From Acorus gramineus (lineage: Eukaryota; Streptophyta; Magnoliopsida; Acorales; Acoraceae): DNA of 64,000 nucleotides. The notes beneath the pieces were generated by a model that was given only the letters and a program-made list of their open reading frames with translations, did not search any database and was not told the origin of the DNA. The stretch lies in contig CM060853.1 in assembly GCA_030737835.1 (NCBI GenBank), positions 21,510,895-21,574,894 of the forward strand, read 5' to 3'. Position numbers and translations under genes: made by a program. Positions 34,365 through 46,286 of the stretch are shown piece by piece. The number at the start of each line of letters is the position of its first letter. Positions within the stretch are counted from its first letter, which is position 1.

Positions 34365-36250
34365 ATAATTAACAAAGGATGAGCGGTACAACTGCTGCAT
34401 CCAAGGAAAAAAAAGCCCTCCGGTCTTCTCCGGTGTGATTACATACAATTGACTTCCAAAACAATAGATCGACTACGTTTTTTTAAAGGGTTTTTGTTCA
34501 CGAGTGCCTTTTAAGGCACTTGATAACCTATATTAATTATTAATTTTTTAGGTAATTTAATAAATAAATTATGATATAGTTAATAAAAATAAATGATTTT
34601 TTAAAATACCAATAACACCCCTAATAAATTTATCACATTTTTTTCTTTTTTCATTCCACACCCAATTTTTCCCTTCTATGCATAGGTCTGGTAAACGAGC
34701 CGAGCAGCACGGGCTCATTTAAAGCTTGTTCAGACTCGTTTGATTAGAAAAACGAGTCGAGCTTCAATAATTTTTAAAGTTCAGTTTGTAAACGAGCAGA
34801 GCCCGAGCCAAGCCTAAGCCTAGACGAGCTCGTTGACTTAACAGAAAAAAGGGGAACGAGTCGAGTCGAGCCGAGCCCGAGCTTATGTCACTTTTACATG
34901 TATAAGGTGTTGTGATATGTGAAATGTGACTTCTCAAATGTTAAACAAGTTTTTTTTTTAAGCTAAACGAGTTCGAGTCGAGTCTTGATTCGAGCTTCGG
35001 CTTGGCTTATTTAACAAACGAGCCTATCCGAGCTTCAACCGAGCTTTTCACGAGCCCAACGAGCCGAGCTTAAACACGAAATAAAGCTCACTCCCGAGTC
35101 GAGCTGAGCCGAGCCTGATATTAAATGAGCTGAGCCTGAACAAGTCAAAGCTTAGCTCGTTTGGTTCGTTTACCACCCCTACCCATACACAATGTTTAAA
35201 AATAAAAAGTGTCACAAGCATAAATAAATATTTTCAGGAAAAATGCCTTATATATGTAAAAAAAATATACATGTACCAAACAATTGAACAATATTTTTTT
35301 GTATATAAAGTCAATTTTTTATATATATTATTTTGAGTATTTTATTAGGGGTGTTGTTGGTATTTTAAAAAATATTTTATTTTTTTAGACACATATCATA
35401 ATTAATTTATTGGATTGCCTTAAAAGCTAGTAATTAATATGGGTTAACCAGTACCCTGAGGGCACCCGTTAACAAAAACCATTTTTTAAATGATCCAACA
35501 ATATTAAAATATTTAATATAAGTTGACGTCTGGACTAATTAATTAACTCATTAGATTAATCAAAATTGATGTTTCCTAACAACTATATTTTTTTATTGTC
35601 AAAAGTTCTGTTTTTTTTTTTTTTAATGTGGTCAAATAGAGAGTAGCTTGGTTTGGTATCTCAATACCCATGTATTTATGAGAACAAGTGGATAGAGATG
35701 TAAATTAATTGAGATGGGATAAATGGGAAACGTTAGATTAAGTCTTCTAAATGTTGGATCCAAACTCGAGTTTAAGATTCAAGTGCAAAACCTGTCCTGT
35801 TCACTTAAATCACTTATATTATTGAAATTTAATACGATATATTTATAAAACCAATCATATCATATATTATTATTATTATTATTATACATAAGCATGTATA
35901 AATTTAAGAACATTACATAACATAAATATTTAGTTTATAAGCTAAAAATGATTTTTAAAAAATATTTAAAAATATTTAAAAAATTAGGATTCTTAAAATC
36001 GTTTCCATATAAATTAATAGAACCTGTTTGGTTTTTTTAAAACCCATTGGGTCAAGTTTAGAATGGAGTAACGAAACTAGTCATGGGTTTGAGATAAATT
36101 TATCAAATTAAGATTATTCAAATCCATCCTAACCATTCAATTGCCATCCTAGCACCAAATACCGATTAAAAAAAAATTATCCAAAGATGCTAATTAGTAA
36201 CGAAGAGTGGTAAGTAAGATTCGTTGTTGATCTATATTGAAACATAATTT
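34365..36250 (+). repeat. Copy 1 of the CHS-upstream repeat unit
   Basis: Landmarks in order: CTGCTGCATCCAAG, CTTCTCCGGTGTGATTA, CGACTAC, ATGATCCAACAATATTAAAA, GAGAACAAGTGGATAGAG, CCAATCATATCATATATT, TAGGATTC, CATGGGTTTGAGATAAATTT, GCACCAAATACCGATTAAAA and AACGAAGAGTGGTAAG. The same landmarks recur in the copies ending at 41468 and 49160. A hAT element is inserted at 34683-35181. No coding sequence. Confidence 0.65.
34683..35181. mobile_element. Non-autonomous hAT element (499 bp)
   Basis: Inverted ends TAGGTCTGGTAAACGAGCC and, reversed, TAGGGGTGGTAAACGAACC. Flanking 8-mers TCTATGCA and CCCATACA agree at 5 of 8. The interior is packed with GAGCCGAGC/GAGCTCG words. No transposase. Confidence 0.75.
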
Positions 36251-36454
36251 GTATCTTACTTGATTGATAGTGAGATTGTCACATCATTACAATTAGAATC
36301 ATCTCACAATTAGAATCAAACGGTTACAAATATATCAAATCATGAATGGATAAATGGATCTATTTTATTTGATGAATTTATAACTGTCTGATTGATTAAA
36401 GCACAAAACGAGTACAGAAAAACAAACAGATGATCTAAACCCCTTTATATAAAT

Positions 36455-37165
36455 GAAAAAATATCTAAAAAAATCTTCTAAAAGTTAAAAACACCTAAAA
36501 TTTGGAAACTAAAAAGACTAACATACCCTTATATAATTTTTAAATTAAACTCTTTAATCATATTTAAAACTTTTCATGACCATCATTTAATTAAAAATTA
36601 ATATTTATATAAGAAATAAATTTTATTTGAGAGTGATTTTACATGTTATTAAAAAATTTAAATATGCTATAAAAATTGTTAAAATTATCAAAATTGTTAT
36701 TCATAAATTTACAAAATTTGTTTTTGGATTTTTCCGAACTTTTAAAAGTTTTTCTTAATTTTTTTGTTATTTATATTTTATAAATGCCTTGTATAAGGAT
36801 TTTTTTGTATAATATTAAACATATAAAAGTGTCCCAAAAAACTTTAGAAAGTTTAGAATATCTAAAAATATTTTATAACAAAAAATTAAGAAATTTTTAC
36901 TTTAAATCTTAATATTGTATTTAGTATGCAAAAAATAATAATAAACTTAATGCACAAATTAAAAAATATTTTATTATTTTTAATACTTTTTAATTTGGGT
37001 GTTAAATAATTAAATATATGTGATGATATTTAAATAGTAGATAATATAGAGGTAGTCAGTCATTGTACTTTCTAGACTTTTTAGATATAATTTTAAAAAG
37101 TGACTGATTTAGATATTTTTAACTTTTAAAATATTCTAACTTTTAAAAGATTTTTTAAAGATAAA
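36455..37165. mobile_element. Family-E-like foldback element
   Basis: Left arm AAATCTTCTAAAAGTTAAAA pairs with right arm words TTTTAACTTTTAAAATATTC and GACTGATTTAGATATTTTTA. It lies between copy 1 and copy 2 of the CHS-upstream unit. No coding content. Confidence 0.5.
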
Positions 37166-37475
37166 TTTGGTTCACATTTAGGTATAGGATTGGAGATATT
37201 GTAGTTATTTAGGTACACATTTTGGTATAAGATTGAGTGACTTTTACTTAAATTAGAACATTTGGGTATAGAATTAAATTTGGATACTCAAATTTATTAA
37301 TGTCCTAAACAAATTTTTTTTTCTGTTACCCGATTTATCATAACTCAATTTCTAAAAATAAAAGAATTTTTTATTATGATCCGAGTTACCAGACTCATCG
37401 ATTTGTTTTGTTGCATGCAAGGGCGCATGTGGACATGCTGCATTGTGATACATACCAAGCAGATAATTGATTACC

Positions 37476-37552
37476 AAAAAAAAAAAAAAAAAAAAAGGTA
37501 AATGGTCTAAATACCGGTGAGCCAATTATTCTTTTTTTTTTTTTTTTTTTTT
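37476..37552. repeat. A21 and T21 homopolymers flanking 35 bp
   Basis: 21 A at 37476-37496 and 21 T at 37532-37552, able to pair as a hairpin. This marks the left edge of the roughly 2-kb insertion in copy 2. Confidence 0.75.
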
Positions 37553-37768
37553 GTATCCCTAGATTTTTTTAATTTTTTTTTACCCCTGCAGTGCTCTCCA
37601 TTTTTCTCTTACCCCTCACCAATGCCATCTCATGTTTTACTCCCTAAACTGTCATTTCTTTAATTTTCTCCCTCTCCCCCCAAATTAATTCATCTCTCTC
37701 CAAACCTATTAAACATAAACTACATTTCCCTCCATTTCTTCTCTCTATCCCCCTCAAATGATTCATCT

Positions 37769-37785
37769 CCCCCCCCCCCCCCCCC
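37769..37785. repeat. Poly(C) tract, 17 C
   Basis: Uninterrupted 17-C run within a CT-rich stretch. Confidence 0.9.
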
Positions 37786-40700
37786 AAACCCACCAAACAT
37801 AAACTGTCATTTCTTTCATTTTTTTTTCTCTATCTCTCCCAAATTGATTCATCTCTCCTACAACCAGTAAAAAAATGATTTTTCTCTCCTCGACCCTTCT
37901 CTCTCCCCGGTGAAAAAACAGATCAAGATTGTTGTCGTTGTAGTCGTGATTCCGGCATCAATGATGAAAATTTGGTTGTGGTTCTTTTTTCACCTTAAGT
38001 TTATTCTCTTTGGATTTCTTTAAATGTGGATTTTGTGGGGAAATTTTTTAAAATATTTGATGTTGGGTGATGTTTGGAACAAAAACACAATTTTGTTGGG
38101 TTTCAGTAGTTCTAAGTGGTTTTTGTGTTTAATTTTATTTCTTTTTCCAGATTTTATGTATTAGTAAAAGAAATATGTTGATTTGCATCAACTTGTATGT
38201 TCATTTTTTTTATAAAAAAAAATCCTTTTTGTATTTATGTAAATGTGGATGTTAGTTTTCTTTGATGATTTAGTGATGTTTGAGAAGAAGAAAAAAGTCA
38301 TTTTTTTTGAGGTTTCCATTGGTCCTCATATTAATTTTTTGTGCTTAGTTTGATTTTTTTAGTATATATGCCTTTATAAAACAAATGTGTTGTTTAGTGC
38401 ATTACACATGTATATAATTGTTTATAAAGATTCACATTGTATATCATTAGTTTAATTTCATAGATGATATCACATTTCTGTTCTGTAAATGATAGTTTCT
38501 GTAATTGGTAGTTTTTGTAGTTTTTGTTGTTAAGTGAATGATTCTTGTAAATCATTTATTACATTCTGTAGTTGTTTATAAATTTTCTGTAATTGGTCAT
38601 TTAAATATCTATAAATTAATATTACATTGTTGTAATTGGTCATTACTTTTCTGTAAAGTTGTATGTCTTTAATTTAATTCCATTGGTGATTTTTGTAATT
38701 GATTATATAATGTTGTAGTTTCTGTAATTGTTAAGTACTTCTACGAAAATATTATAGTTGCTAATATTTATATGCTTTCAATTCGATCGGATTCATGTTA
38801 TTATTAATATTGTTCATATTGCCAAATGAATATTTGTGAGGTGTTTGACTGATTGTTGCATCTTTAATATAGCCTAGATAGCGTGTTCTTTGTTACAAAG
38901 CATGTTGAATGTCAAGTTTGAAAGCTTTCAATGGATTCGATTTCACTCAAGAAGACATGAAGAGAATTAAATGAGAGAGAACAACTGATTTTATTAGGAT
39001 AGAAAGACGTCTTCAAACAATTGATATATCTATTTTAATGGTACTTTAGGGATGTATTTATAATCATTTTGTGTACATTAAATGCACTTATTGATGATAA
39101 TGATAATAGTCATTGTTCATTAATATATTATAATGACGTTGGAAATATATTTATAACCATTTTGTGTTTAAAATTATCTTTGTGTACATTAAATGCTTTA
39201 TGTAGTTAACTATTAAATATTTGTAACTATGTATACAATTTCTGTATGTGACACATTATATTTTTGTATTTCTGACTCTGGTTGTAAGTGGTTGTTCATG
39301 TATTATGAAAAGTCAGGGGAAAAAAAAAAGAAAAAAAGACAACTCTGCACGGGTAAATAAAAAATAAAAAAAGTCTAAGAACATAAAAATAATAGAGCTG
39401 CTGGTCCAAGGGCATTTAAGCAATTCACCCAAAAAATAAAGAAAGAAAAAAAAGCTGATAATTATGAAATTATATTACGTGAAATTTGAACATTATTGTT
39501 GGACTAAACTATTACGATTTGAAGATTTTGGAAACTAATAGATCTATAGAATAATAAAAAAAATACAAAAAAATTAACGTGATTTGACAAACTTTACTTT
39601 CGTTCACGGAGTATACCAGATATCAATCCATTATCTAAATTTTTTTTTTATAATAACTAAATAGTAAAAACAAAAACCTTAGAACATTATGAAAACATGA
39701 GATGCGTTTTTAAAATAGCATATCAATAAAAATTAAAAATATCAATACATAAAGCTGCCCCTAGACCTCCCGAGCTAGCCGGACAGCTTGATCCTCACAA
39801 GCTCAGTGAAAAGCTCCACTCCTGTATTCTGATTGTGCGAAAAGTCCACAATACTTACGCACAAGTATCTGACTCCGCAATATATAAACCTATCATGATT
39901 GGAACAATCGTTATCGTGCAAGATTATATATATAATAATAAACAAAGAGAGGCTGTACTGCTGCATCCAAGAAAAAAGGCCGGCCCTCCAATCTTCTCCG
40001 GTGTGATTAAAAACAATCGACTTCCAAAACAATATAGTACAGTTTTTTTTAAAATGATCCAATTAACAATATTAAAATATTATGTGTGTACTAATTAACT
40101 CCGTTTCCTAGCAACATATTTTGTGGTTGTTAAAGGTTTTTTTTTTTGGGCAGGAAATACATCCACCTCCCTTTTTATTTTTATTGGGGGCACCACCTTC
40201 ATAAGCTCACCACCTCTTAGTCTATTAAACACCAAATCCACCATTTTATAAAACCTCCTTACTATATACAACAACCTCACCACGCTTCACACATCATAAC
40301 CCAATTCTCTCTCTTCTCTCTGCTACTTCTCTCATTCACCTCTCCCATTCACTCCCGCTGTGAGGATGCCGACGACAAGCCATCGTGAAGTGTTCCCCTC
40401 ACCCCCACCCCATGAGGTCCTCTCCGTGCCACTCTTGAGGCCGTGAACTCATCTCTCTTGAAATAAATTAATATATCTATTTTTTGAAAATATCTTTTTA
40501 ATCAATTGTTAATTGTAATCTAATGAGTATTATTGTTCATCTTGTAGGTAAGTTAGGACTTTGATAGGGAAAGTTAGGGCTTTGAAAGAGAGCATGGGTT
40601 TTTTGATGTATAAAGCTAGGTTTATTTTTGTTTTTGTTTTTTTTTCCATAATGAAGTGTGTTGGTTGAATTTCAATACATTAGTCAAAAGCTAGGGTTCT

Positions 40701-41223
40701 GTATGAATTTTGGTTTAATTTTCAATAATTTGTATGTTGGTGGCATTGGTTGGAAAAAAAATTCCTCTCATAGAGAAGATTGTTGCATGTTGAATATACT
40801 CATGAGATAAATTAGTATACTGATATTAATATAAAATTGTAAAATGGTTCAATACATATTGTTGATAATTACATTTAAACAATAATATAATTTTAATTTA
40901 TTCATGTTTTATATAACATAATAAGTAAACATAATTGTTTAATTTATAAGCTAAAAAAAAAAATTAGGATTCTCAAACCCGTTTTCTTTTAAATAAAATG
41001 AGACAGAGCGCGTGTTTGGTTCTTTTAAAATCCAATATGAATGAAACGGAACAATTAAACCCGCCATGAATTTGGGATAAATTTAGGACAATTGATTATG
41101 GGGTTTTAAATTGAGATTAATTAAATCCATACCAACCCGTTATTCGCCATCCCTACAATTGGAGCACCAAATACAGATTAAAAAAAATCATCAAGAGATG
41201 CTAATTACTAATTAGCAACGAAG

Positions 41224-41468
41224 AGAGGTAATTAAGATTCGTGGTCTGTATTGAAACGTACGTCACAGTCTCTTAAAACCGGACCACGTGGTTGCATGTA
41301 CATCCCAACGCCCACTAATGAACAACCTTAATTAGGTGATTAACCGTTCACACGCGCGTACGAACGTGCGGAGCTGTCGTTCCCCGCATGATATAAGAGT
41401 AAGCCTGTCAACGGATCAGGTTTGGGTGTGCACGCGTTGGTTAGGAGTCTCTTGCGTGAGGGGTACAT
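41224..41468 (+). repeat. CHS-promoter-like block A1
   Basis: Contains AAACGTACGTCACAGTCTC, GGACCACGTGGTTGCATG (with a G-box CACGTG), AACCGTTCACACGCGC, GAGCTGTCGTTCCCCGC and GTTGGTTAGGAGTCTC. These words also occur in the real promoter at 49726-49830 and in the block at 48958-49160. No coding region follows. Confidence 0.8.
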
Positions 41469-41469
41469 G

Positions 41470-41597
41470 AGCATGTCCACATGCGTACCTCGTAGAAAAC
41501 AAAAACAAATCGATGAGTTTGGTAACTAGGAATCATAATATAAAAATTATATTCTTTTATTTTCAAAAGTCCAGTTCTAACATATTAAAGTAACATT
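41470..41597 (-). repeat. 128-bp inverted-repeat arm 1
   Basis: Exact-length inverted copy of 42032-42159 with about two or three mismatches. It starts AGCATGTCCACATGCGTACC and ends with ATATTAAAGTAACATT. Confidence 0.9.
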
Positions 41598-41841
41598 AGA
41601 GGTAATTAAGATTCGTGCTCTGTATTGAAACGTACGTCACAGTCTCTTAAAACCGGACCAGTGGTTGCATGTACATCCCAACGCCCACTAATGAACAACC
41701 TTAATTAGGTGATTAACCGTTCACACGCGCTTACGAACGTGCCGAGCTGTCGTTCCCCGCATGATATAAGAGTAAGTCTGTCAACGGGTCAGGTCTGGGT
41801 GTGCACGCGTTGGTTAGGAGTCTCTTGCGTGAGGGGTACAT
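41598..41841 (+). repeat. CHS-promoter-like block A2
   Basis: A direct copy of A1 (41224-41468), about 97-98 percent identical by eye. Differences include GTGCTCTG for GTGGTCTG, and GGACCAGTGG for GGACCACGTGG, which destroys the G-box. Confidence 0.85.
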
Positions 41842-42031
41842 CCATGATACTTTTTCACGGTGGGCTGAACTAATAAGAGAGATCTTTTTTTTGGGGGGCG
41901 CTGTCATATTTAATTTTTTTACAGTTCAAAATACAGTTTTATATACTTCGTTTGAAATCTAATGAAGCATATATCTTGTTAGACGATGAATATATTAGAA
42001 CTGTGATAATCATTTGACAATCATGCAATCA

Positions 42032-42159
42032 AATGTTACTTTAATATGTTAGAACTTGACTTTTGAAAATAAAAGAATATAATTTTTATATTATGATTCC
42101 TAGTAACCAAACTCATCGATTTGTTTTTGTTTTCTACGAGGTACGCATGTGGACATGCT
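42032..42159 (+). repeat. 128-bp inverted-repeat arm 2
   Basis: The native-orientation copy: it continues directly into the rest of copy 3 of the CHS-upstream unit and matches copy 2 at about 37330-37450. Confidence 0.9.
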
Positions 42160-42538
42160 ACATTATTATACACACCAATTAAGCAGATAATCATGAAATT
42201 ATATTACGTGAAAATCGAACATTATTGTCGGACCAAACAAATAACTAAACCTTTCATTATTGGAACAAGTGTTATCATGCATGATTTTTTTATAATAATA
42301 ATAATAAAAGAGAGGCTAGACTGCTGCATCCAAGAAAAAAAAGCCCTCCCATCTTCACCTGTGATTAAATACAATCGACTTCCAAAACAGTATCCTACAT
42401 TTTTTTAAATGATCCAACAATATTAAAATATTTAATCTAAGTTGACGTGTGGACTAATTAATTAACTCATCAACAACTATATTTTTTGGTGTTTCATATT
42501 TTTTGGTTGATAAAGTTTTTTTTCTTCTTTTCACGAGG

Positions 42539-42540
<2 letters not shown>

Positions 42541-42581
<41 letters not shown>

Positions 42582-42612
42582 AGGAGAGAGAGAGAGGTGT
42601 ATCTTAGTATTG

Positions 42613-42645
<33 letters not shown>
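42541..42645. repeat. (AT)n/(GA)n/(GT)n compound microsatellite
   Basis: AT repeats at about 42541-42573 and 42625-42645 surround GAGAGA and GTGTGT runs. Confidence 0.9.
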
Positions 42646-43604
42646 GATACATTGGTATCTTAATTAGTACCAATAATGAGAACAAGTGGTTAGAGATGTA
42701 AATTAAAATGAGATGAGATAAATAGATAACATTAACCCGCTGGATTAGTGGATTATATATGTCTCCTCAATGTTGGACCAAAGCCTGTCAGGTTTAGGAT
42801 TCAAGTGTAAAATTTGTTGTATCTATTTAAATCCCTTATATCATTAAAATTTAATATGATATATTTATAAAACCAATCATATCATATATTCAAGGGCGGA
42901 GACAAGGCTGCTGGGGTAGGCCCCCGCCAAGCCTTACATAGGTGTATATGTTACGTCTCTTTTTTTTTGGGTACATATCAATTCCCTTATAAACAATGAG
43001 AAACGTATCAATTATCTGGAGTCCCATCATTTATGAACTTAAGTTGGGCTGTTTTAAGAATTCGCTGTGTTCAATAGGCTATATATCATGTTTTATTTTA
43101 GTATACTTTATTTCATTTGCTAGTATGTATTTTAATTGATGAGTGTATATCTTGTTAGACGATGAATATACCTCATTAAATATTTTCTTATACTTACTAA
43201 AAATTGATTCATTCAACTTAAAATTGAACGATATATATTTTTTATCAAAATATATGTATCATTTGATAATGCTTACTATTTTAAAAAAAATAAAAAAATG
43301 CGTGGTCTTAGTTTTAGTTGATAAAAATGACTAAGTCTAACATTTTTTTTTTTTGGGTAAATTTAAATTTATAAAACAATGATATTTTGAGATTTTTCTA
43401 AAGGTTGAATTAATATTTTAAAGTTTTTCTAAAAAATATGGACCGGACTGTATTAAGGTTTTTATAATAAAATTGGATTGAGTTAGTATTTTAAAAAATT
43501 TCTAACAAAATCTAGGCCGGGCTTGGCCCACCCAAACTCTTGTGTCTGCCCTTGCTTGCGCACGTGTGAGCTTTGAAGGTGGTTTTACAAAGTCTCAACT
43601 AAGG

Positions 43605-43815
43605 TAGTGTTTAATAGTGAGATTGTAAAATTGATTTTTTTGTAAACGCTGGATTTCAAATTGATTTTGCATAAAGCTAACTTCACCAATTTTTTTAAAT
43701 CGCAGCTTTTGAGCACTATTTATATGAAAATCTATCTACAAAAAATTATGATTATAAAACTGTTTAGTTACACAATTTTAGAATCAACTTCGTGCAAACA
43801 GAACAGCAATACAAA
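43605..43815. mobile_element. hAT-like MITE (copy d)
   Basis: AAGGTAGTGTTTAATAGTGA at the left resembles the reverse of the copy c right end. Internal words TTGTAAAATTGATTTTTTTG, GATTTTGCATAAAGCTAAC, AAATCGCAGCTTTTGAGCAC and AAAACTGTTTAGTTACA match the other copies. Confidence 0.55.
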
Positions 43816-44939
43816 AAATTAGTTGACTTTCTTGTAAAAAATTAAATATATAGATACCTCATCATGTACAATGTTAGCATAACTAATCCTCCCCATCCTA
43901 TGTGTAATCTTCAATTCCTTTCTACTTGCTTTGTTTTTTTCACTAAGCTCTTGTTAAAAACAACATACATTTTTGCAAGGTTATGACCAAATAACTTCTG
44001 ATTGTGTTTTTCAAAAAATATTGTCATACCTTGGACTCAGGGGAGCTCCAATAAATTTTTGCTTAGTCCCATTGATCTTTATAGACTCTAGCTTCCCCAA
44101 CTTCAAAAGGAGTTTTCTCTTTGAGGAAGTATTCATTGTACAATCGATGTTTCCAATTCTTCCAACAAACTGAGACAGACTTCATGACCTAGTCTTTACC
44201 ATCTTCGGGACAGTTGAACTTGTTCTATATTATTCAAATAATTAAACATAAAATAATCACATTTTCAAATATCAATTAAATAAAATATCATTCCACTAAC
44301 ACGTACCTAAATACAATTATTATATTCAGACACTCAACTAAAAAAAAAACCAAAATCTACGAGATACACTATAATTACTTGAAAGTTGCTTCAAATAAAA
44401 TGCCTAGGGTAGCTGATCTCCATATTAAAACCAAACCAAAAATACCCATAAAAATTATTTTGTTTTATCTTTGTCATTCATGTTTCTTTCACCTTATTAA
44501 TGATAAAAAAGATATAACAATTCATTGAAAGAAGTAAAAATAATATTATGATGCACAAATGAATAATTTGATATTTTATGAATAAACCCAAATACACGAT
44601 ATGTGTGACGATAAAAACTATTTATAGATAAAAATAAATAAATAAAATAAATTTATTAGTGAGTGTTGCAACAAGTCACAAATAAAAAAGAATTAAAAGA
44701 GAAGAGGAGGACCTGGTGGTTGTTTTGCCGCGCGGGATTGGAGGACACAGAGGAGATGACGGAGATGGATGGGACGTAGAGGAGAATAGGAGATGGTGGG
44801 GGTTTAATATCACATATTTATTTGAATCTTTGGTGGTGGGTTGGTGTAATGTAAAACGGAAAAGAGAGATAAACCTTTTTTTTTTTTTCTTGTTTTATGG
44901 GGAAGCACTCATGGCCAAAGAATTGTAGTAAATCAGGAG
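43816..44939. other. Gene-free spacer
   Basis: AT-rich with no recognised gene. A short G-rich block at about 44700-44790 and another at 45350-45490 sit on either side of the CACTA-like remnant and may be one sequence that it split, but neither matches a known protein. Confidence 0.4.
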
Positions 44940-45346
44940 AAATACTGATTTTTTACCTCTTGATTCACATATATTTTATAAGATTTATAATTACAATATG
45001 ATTATATGGATACTAAATATAGCTTTTAAATTTAATTGTGAACATGTTTTTTGTGACATTCCATTAGTGTTTGTCACCTAATAAATACAAATTGTAACAT
45101 TCTAATTATGTTTGTCACCAATAAATATCATTTGTAACTTTTTTAACACATGTGTCACAATAATTGATATTTATGTTACACACATTTTAAGCAACTGTTA
45201 CAAAAATAAAATTTTGTGACAAATAAATATAGGGGTCACCAAAAACTATGTTTATTGTGACATACATTCTTGACCGTCACCTAACAATAGTTTTAGGTGA
45301 CAGCTATTCAAAATGTATGTCACCAAAACCTTGTTTCGTTGTAGTG
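44940..45346. mobile_element. CACTA-like element end with subterminal GTGACA repeats
   Basis: The right border reads CGTTGTAGTG, which reversed is CACTACAACG, the CACTA terminal type. Upstream are more than ten short words TTTGTCACC, TTGTGACA, TTTGTAAC and GTGTCACAA in both orientations. The matching left terminus was not found. Confidence 0.5.
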
Positions 45347-45562
45347 TGTAGAGTGGGGGAGGGAGTGACACGGGAGATGGAGGAGTTGCTGCCCAAGTCA
45401 AAGATGATGACGGCGGATGTGGAGGAGGTGTTTATGGGATGCAATGATGATGCGGAGATGGGGATGAGTTGGGTGATGAAAACGATGTAAAAAATCTAAA
45501 TCTCAAATAAATATAAAATAATACAGGGAAAGAAGATAAACAAAAATATAAAGAAAGACTAT

Positions 45563-45792
45563 GGGTGCGTTTGGATGTGAGATTGAAACAAATAGATTAT
45601 TAAAATCTTATGTTTCAAACTTAGCTTTTGAAAAACTATGTTTTATTAGATTTTCAACCGTAAGATTTTTTAACCTAAAAAGGAACATTGTGGTTTGAAA
45701 AGCTGAACAATAAAAATGTGTTTGGATCTGAGTTTGAAAATTTTTAATTTTTCTAACGCAAAATCTATCTAAACTCATATCCAAACAGACCC
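45563..45792. mobile_element. Harbinger-type MITE (230 bp)
   Basis: Inverted ends GGGTGCGTTTGGATGTGAG and, reversed, GGGTCTGTTTGGATATGAG. Adjacent trinucleotides TAT and TAC approximate a TWA target duplication. AT-rich interior without coding content. Confidence 0.75.
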
Positions 45793-46000
45793 TACATCTC
45801 CAATATTCTATATAATAAAAAGAGATTACATGAATATTATTTATAGACTCAATGACTTAAGTTTGGATAGAAACAAATCTTAATAGAATTTGTTAATTAA
45901 TTGCGAGAGAGATCTTTTGGATTTATAGTTTGGGTTTTTGTAAGAATTTCTCATTGAAGGGATGCGATTTTGATTTTCTTGCACCTCCCTCTTCTTCTCC

Positions 46001-46286
46001 AACTCCCTCCTCCAAGCCTCCCCCGATGACATCCTTCGCCTGTTCGACGAAATGCCTTACTAAAACATCTTCTTCTACATCACCCTCATCGACTTCTTCA
46101 TCACCTCTGACGACCCCCTCCCTACGGTCTTCTCCTTCCCCACCACCCCTTCCTAGGACTCCTAGTACAACGCGATCATCTCGCGATGCAATGCCTTGCA
46201 AGGACGTCTCGACGTAGACACGCGTCATTCACGGGTGCGTCTGCTGTGGGAGGCCCGAAGAGGCTTTTAAGTTCTTCAAGCAATGA
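46001..46286 (+). pseudogene. PPR-protein pseudogene, 5' part
   Basis: In one frame the sequence reads SLLQASPDDILRLFDEMPY, then after stops FYITLIDFFI, DTRVIHGCVCCGRPEEAF and KFFKQ. These are pieces of pentatricopeptide-repeat motifs (LFDEMP, N-x-FSYNTLI, G..EEAF.FF..M). PPR proteins bind organelle RNAs. At least four in-frame stops show it is dead. A LINE is inserted after KFFKQ; a PPR-like remainder follows at 47616. Confidence 0.6.

Larger units (their letters stand above)
37330..41468 (+). repeat. Copy 2 of the CHS-upstream repeat unit, with insertions
   Basis: Starts with ACTCATCGATTTGTTTTG and CGCATGTGGACATGCT (37395-37440). After about 2 kb of inserted DNA it continues near 39460 with ATGAAATTATATTACGTGAA, CTGCTGCATCCAAG, CTTCTCCGGTGTGATTA and TGATCCAATTAACAATATTA. 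A second insertion occupies about 40130-40900. It then resumes TAGGATTCTCAAACCCGTTT, GCACCAAATACAGATTAAAA and AACGAAGAGAGGTAATTAAG, ending in promoter block A1. The inserted parts (CT-rich 37560-37920; GTAATTGGT-rich 38480-38720) show no genes. Confidence 0.6.
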
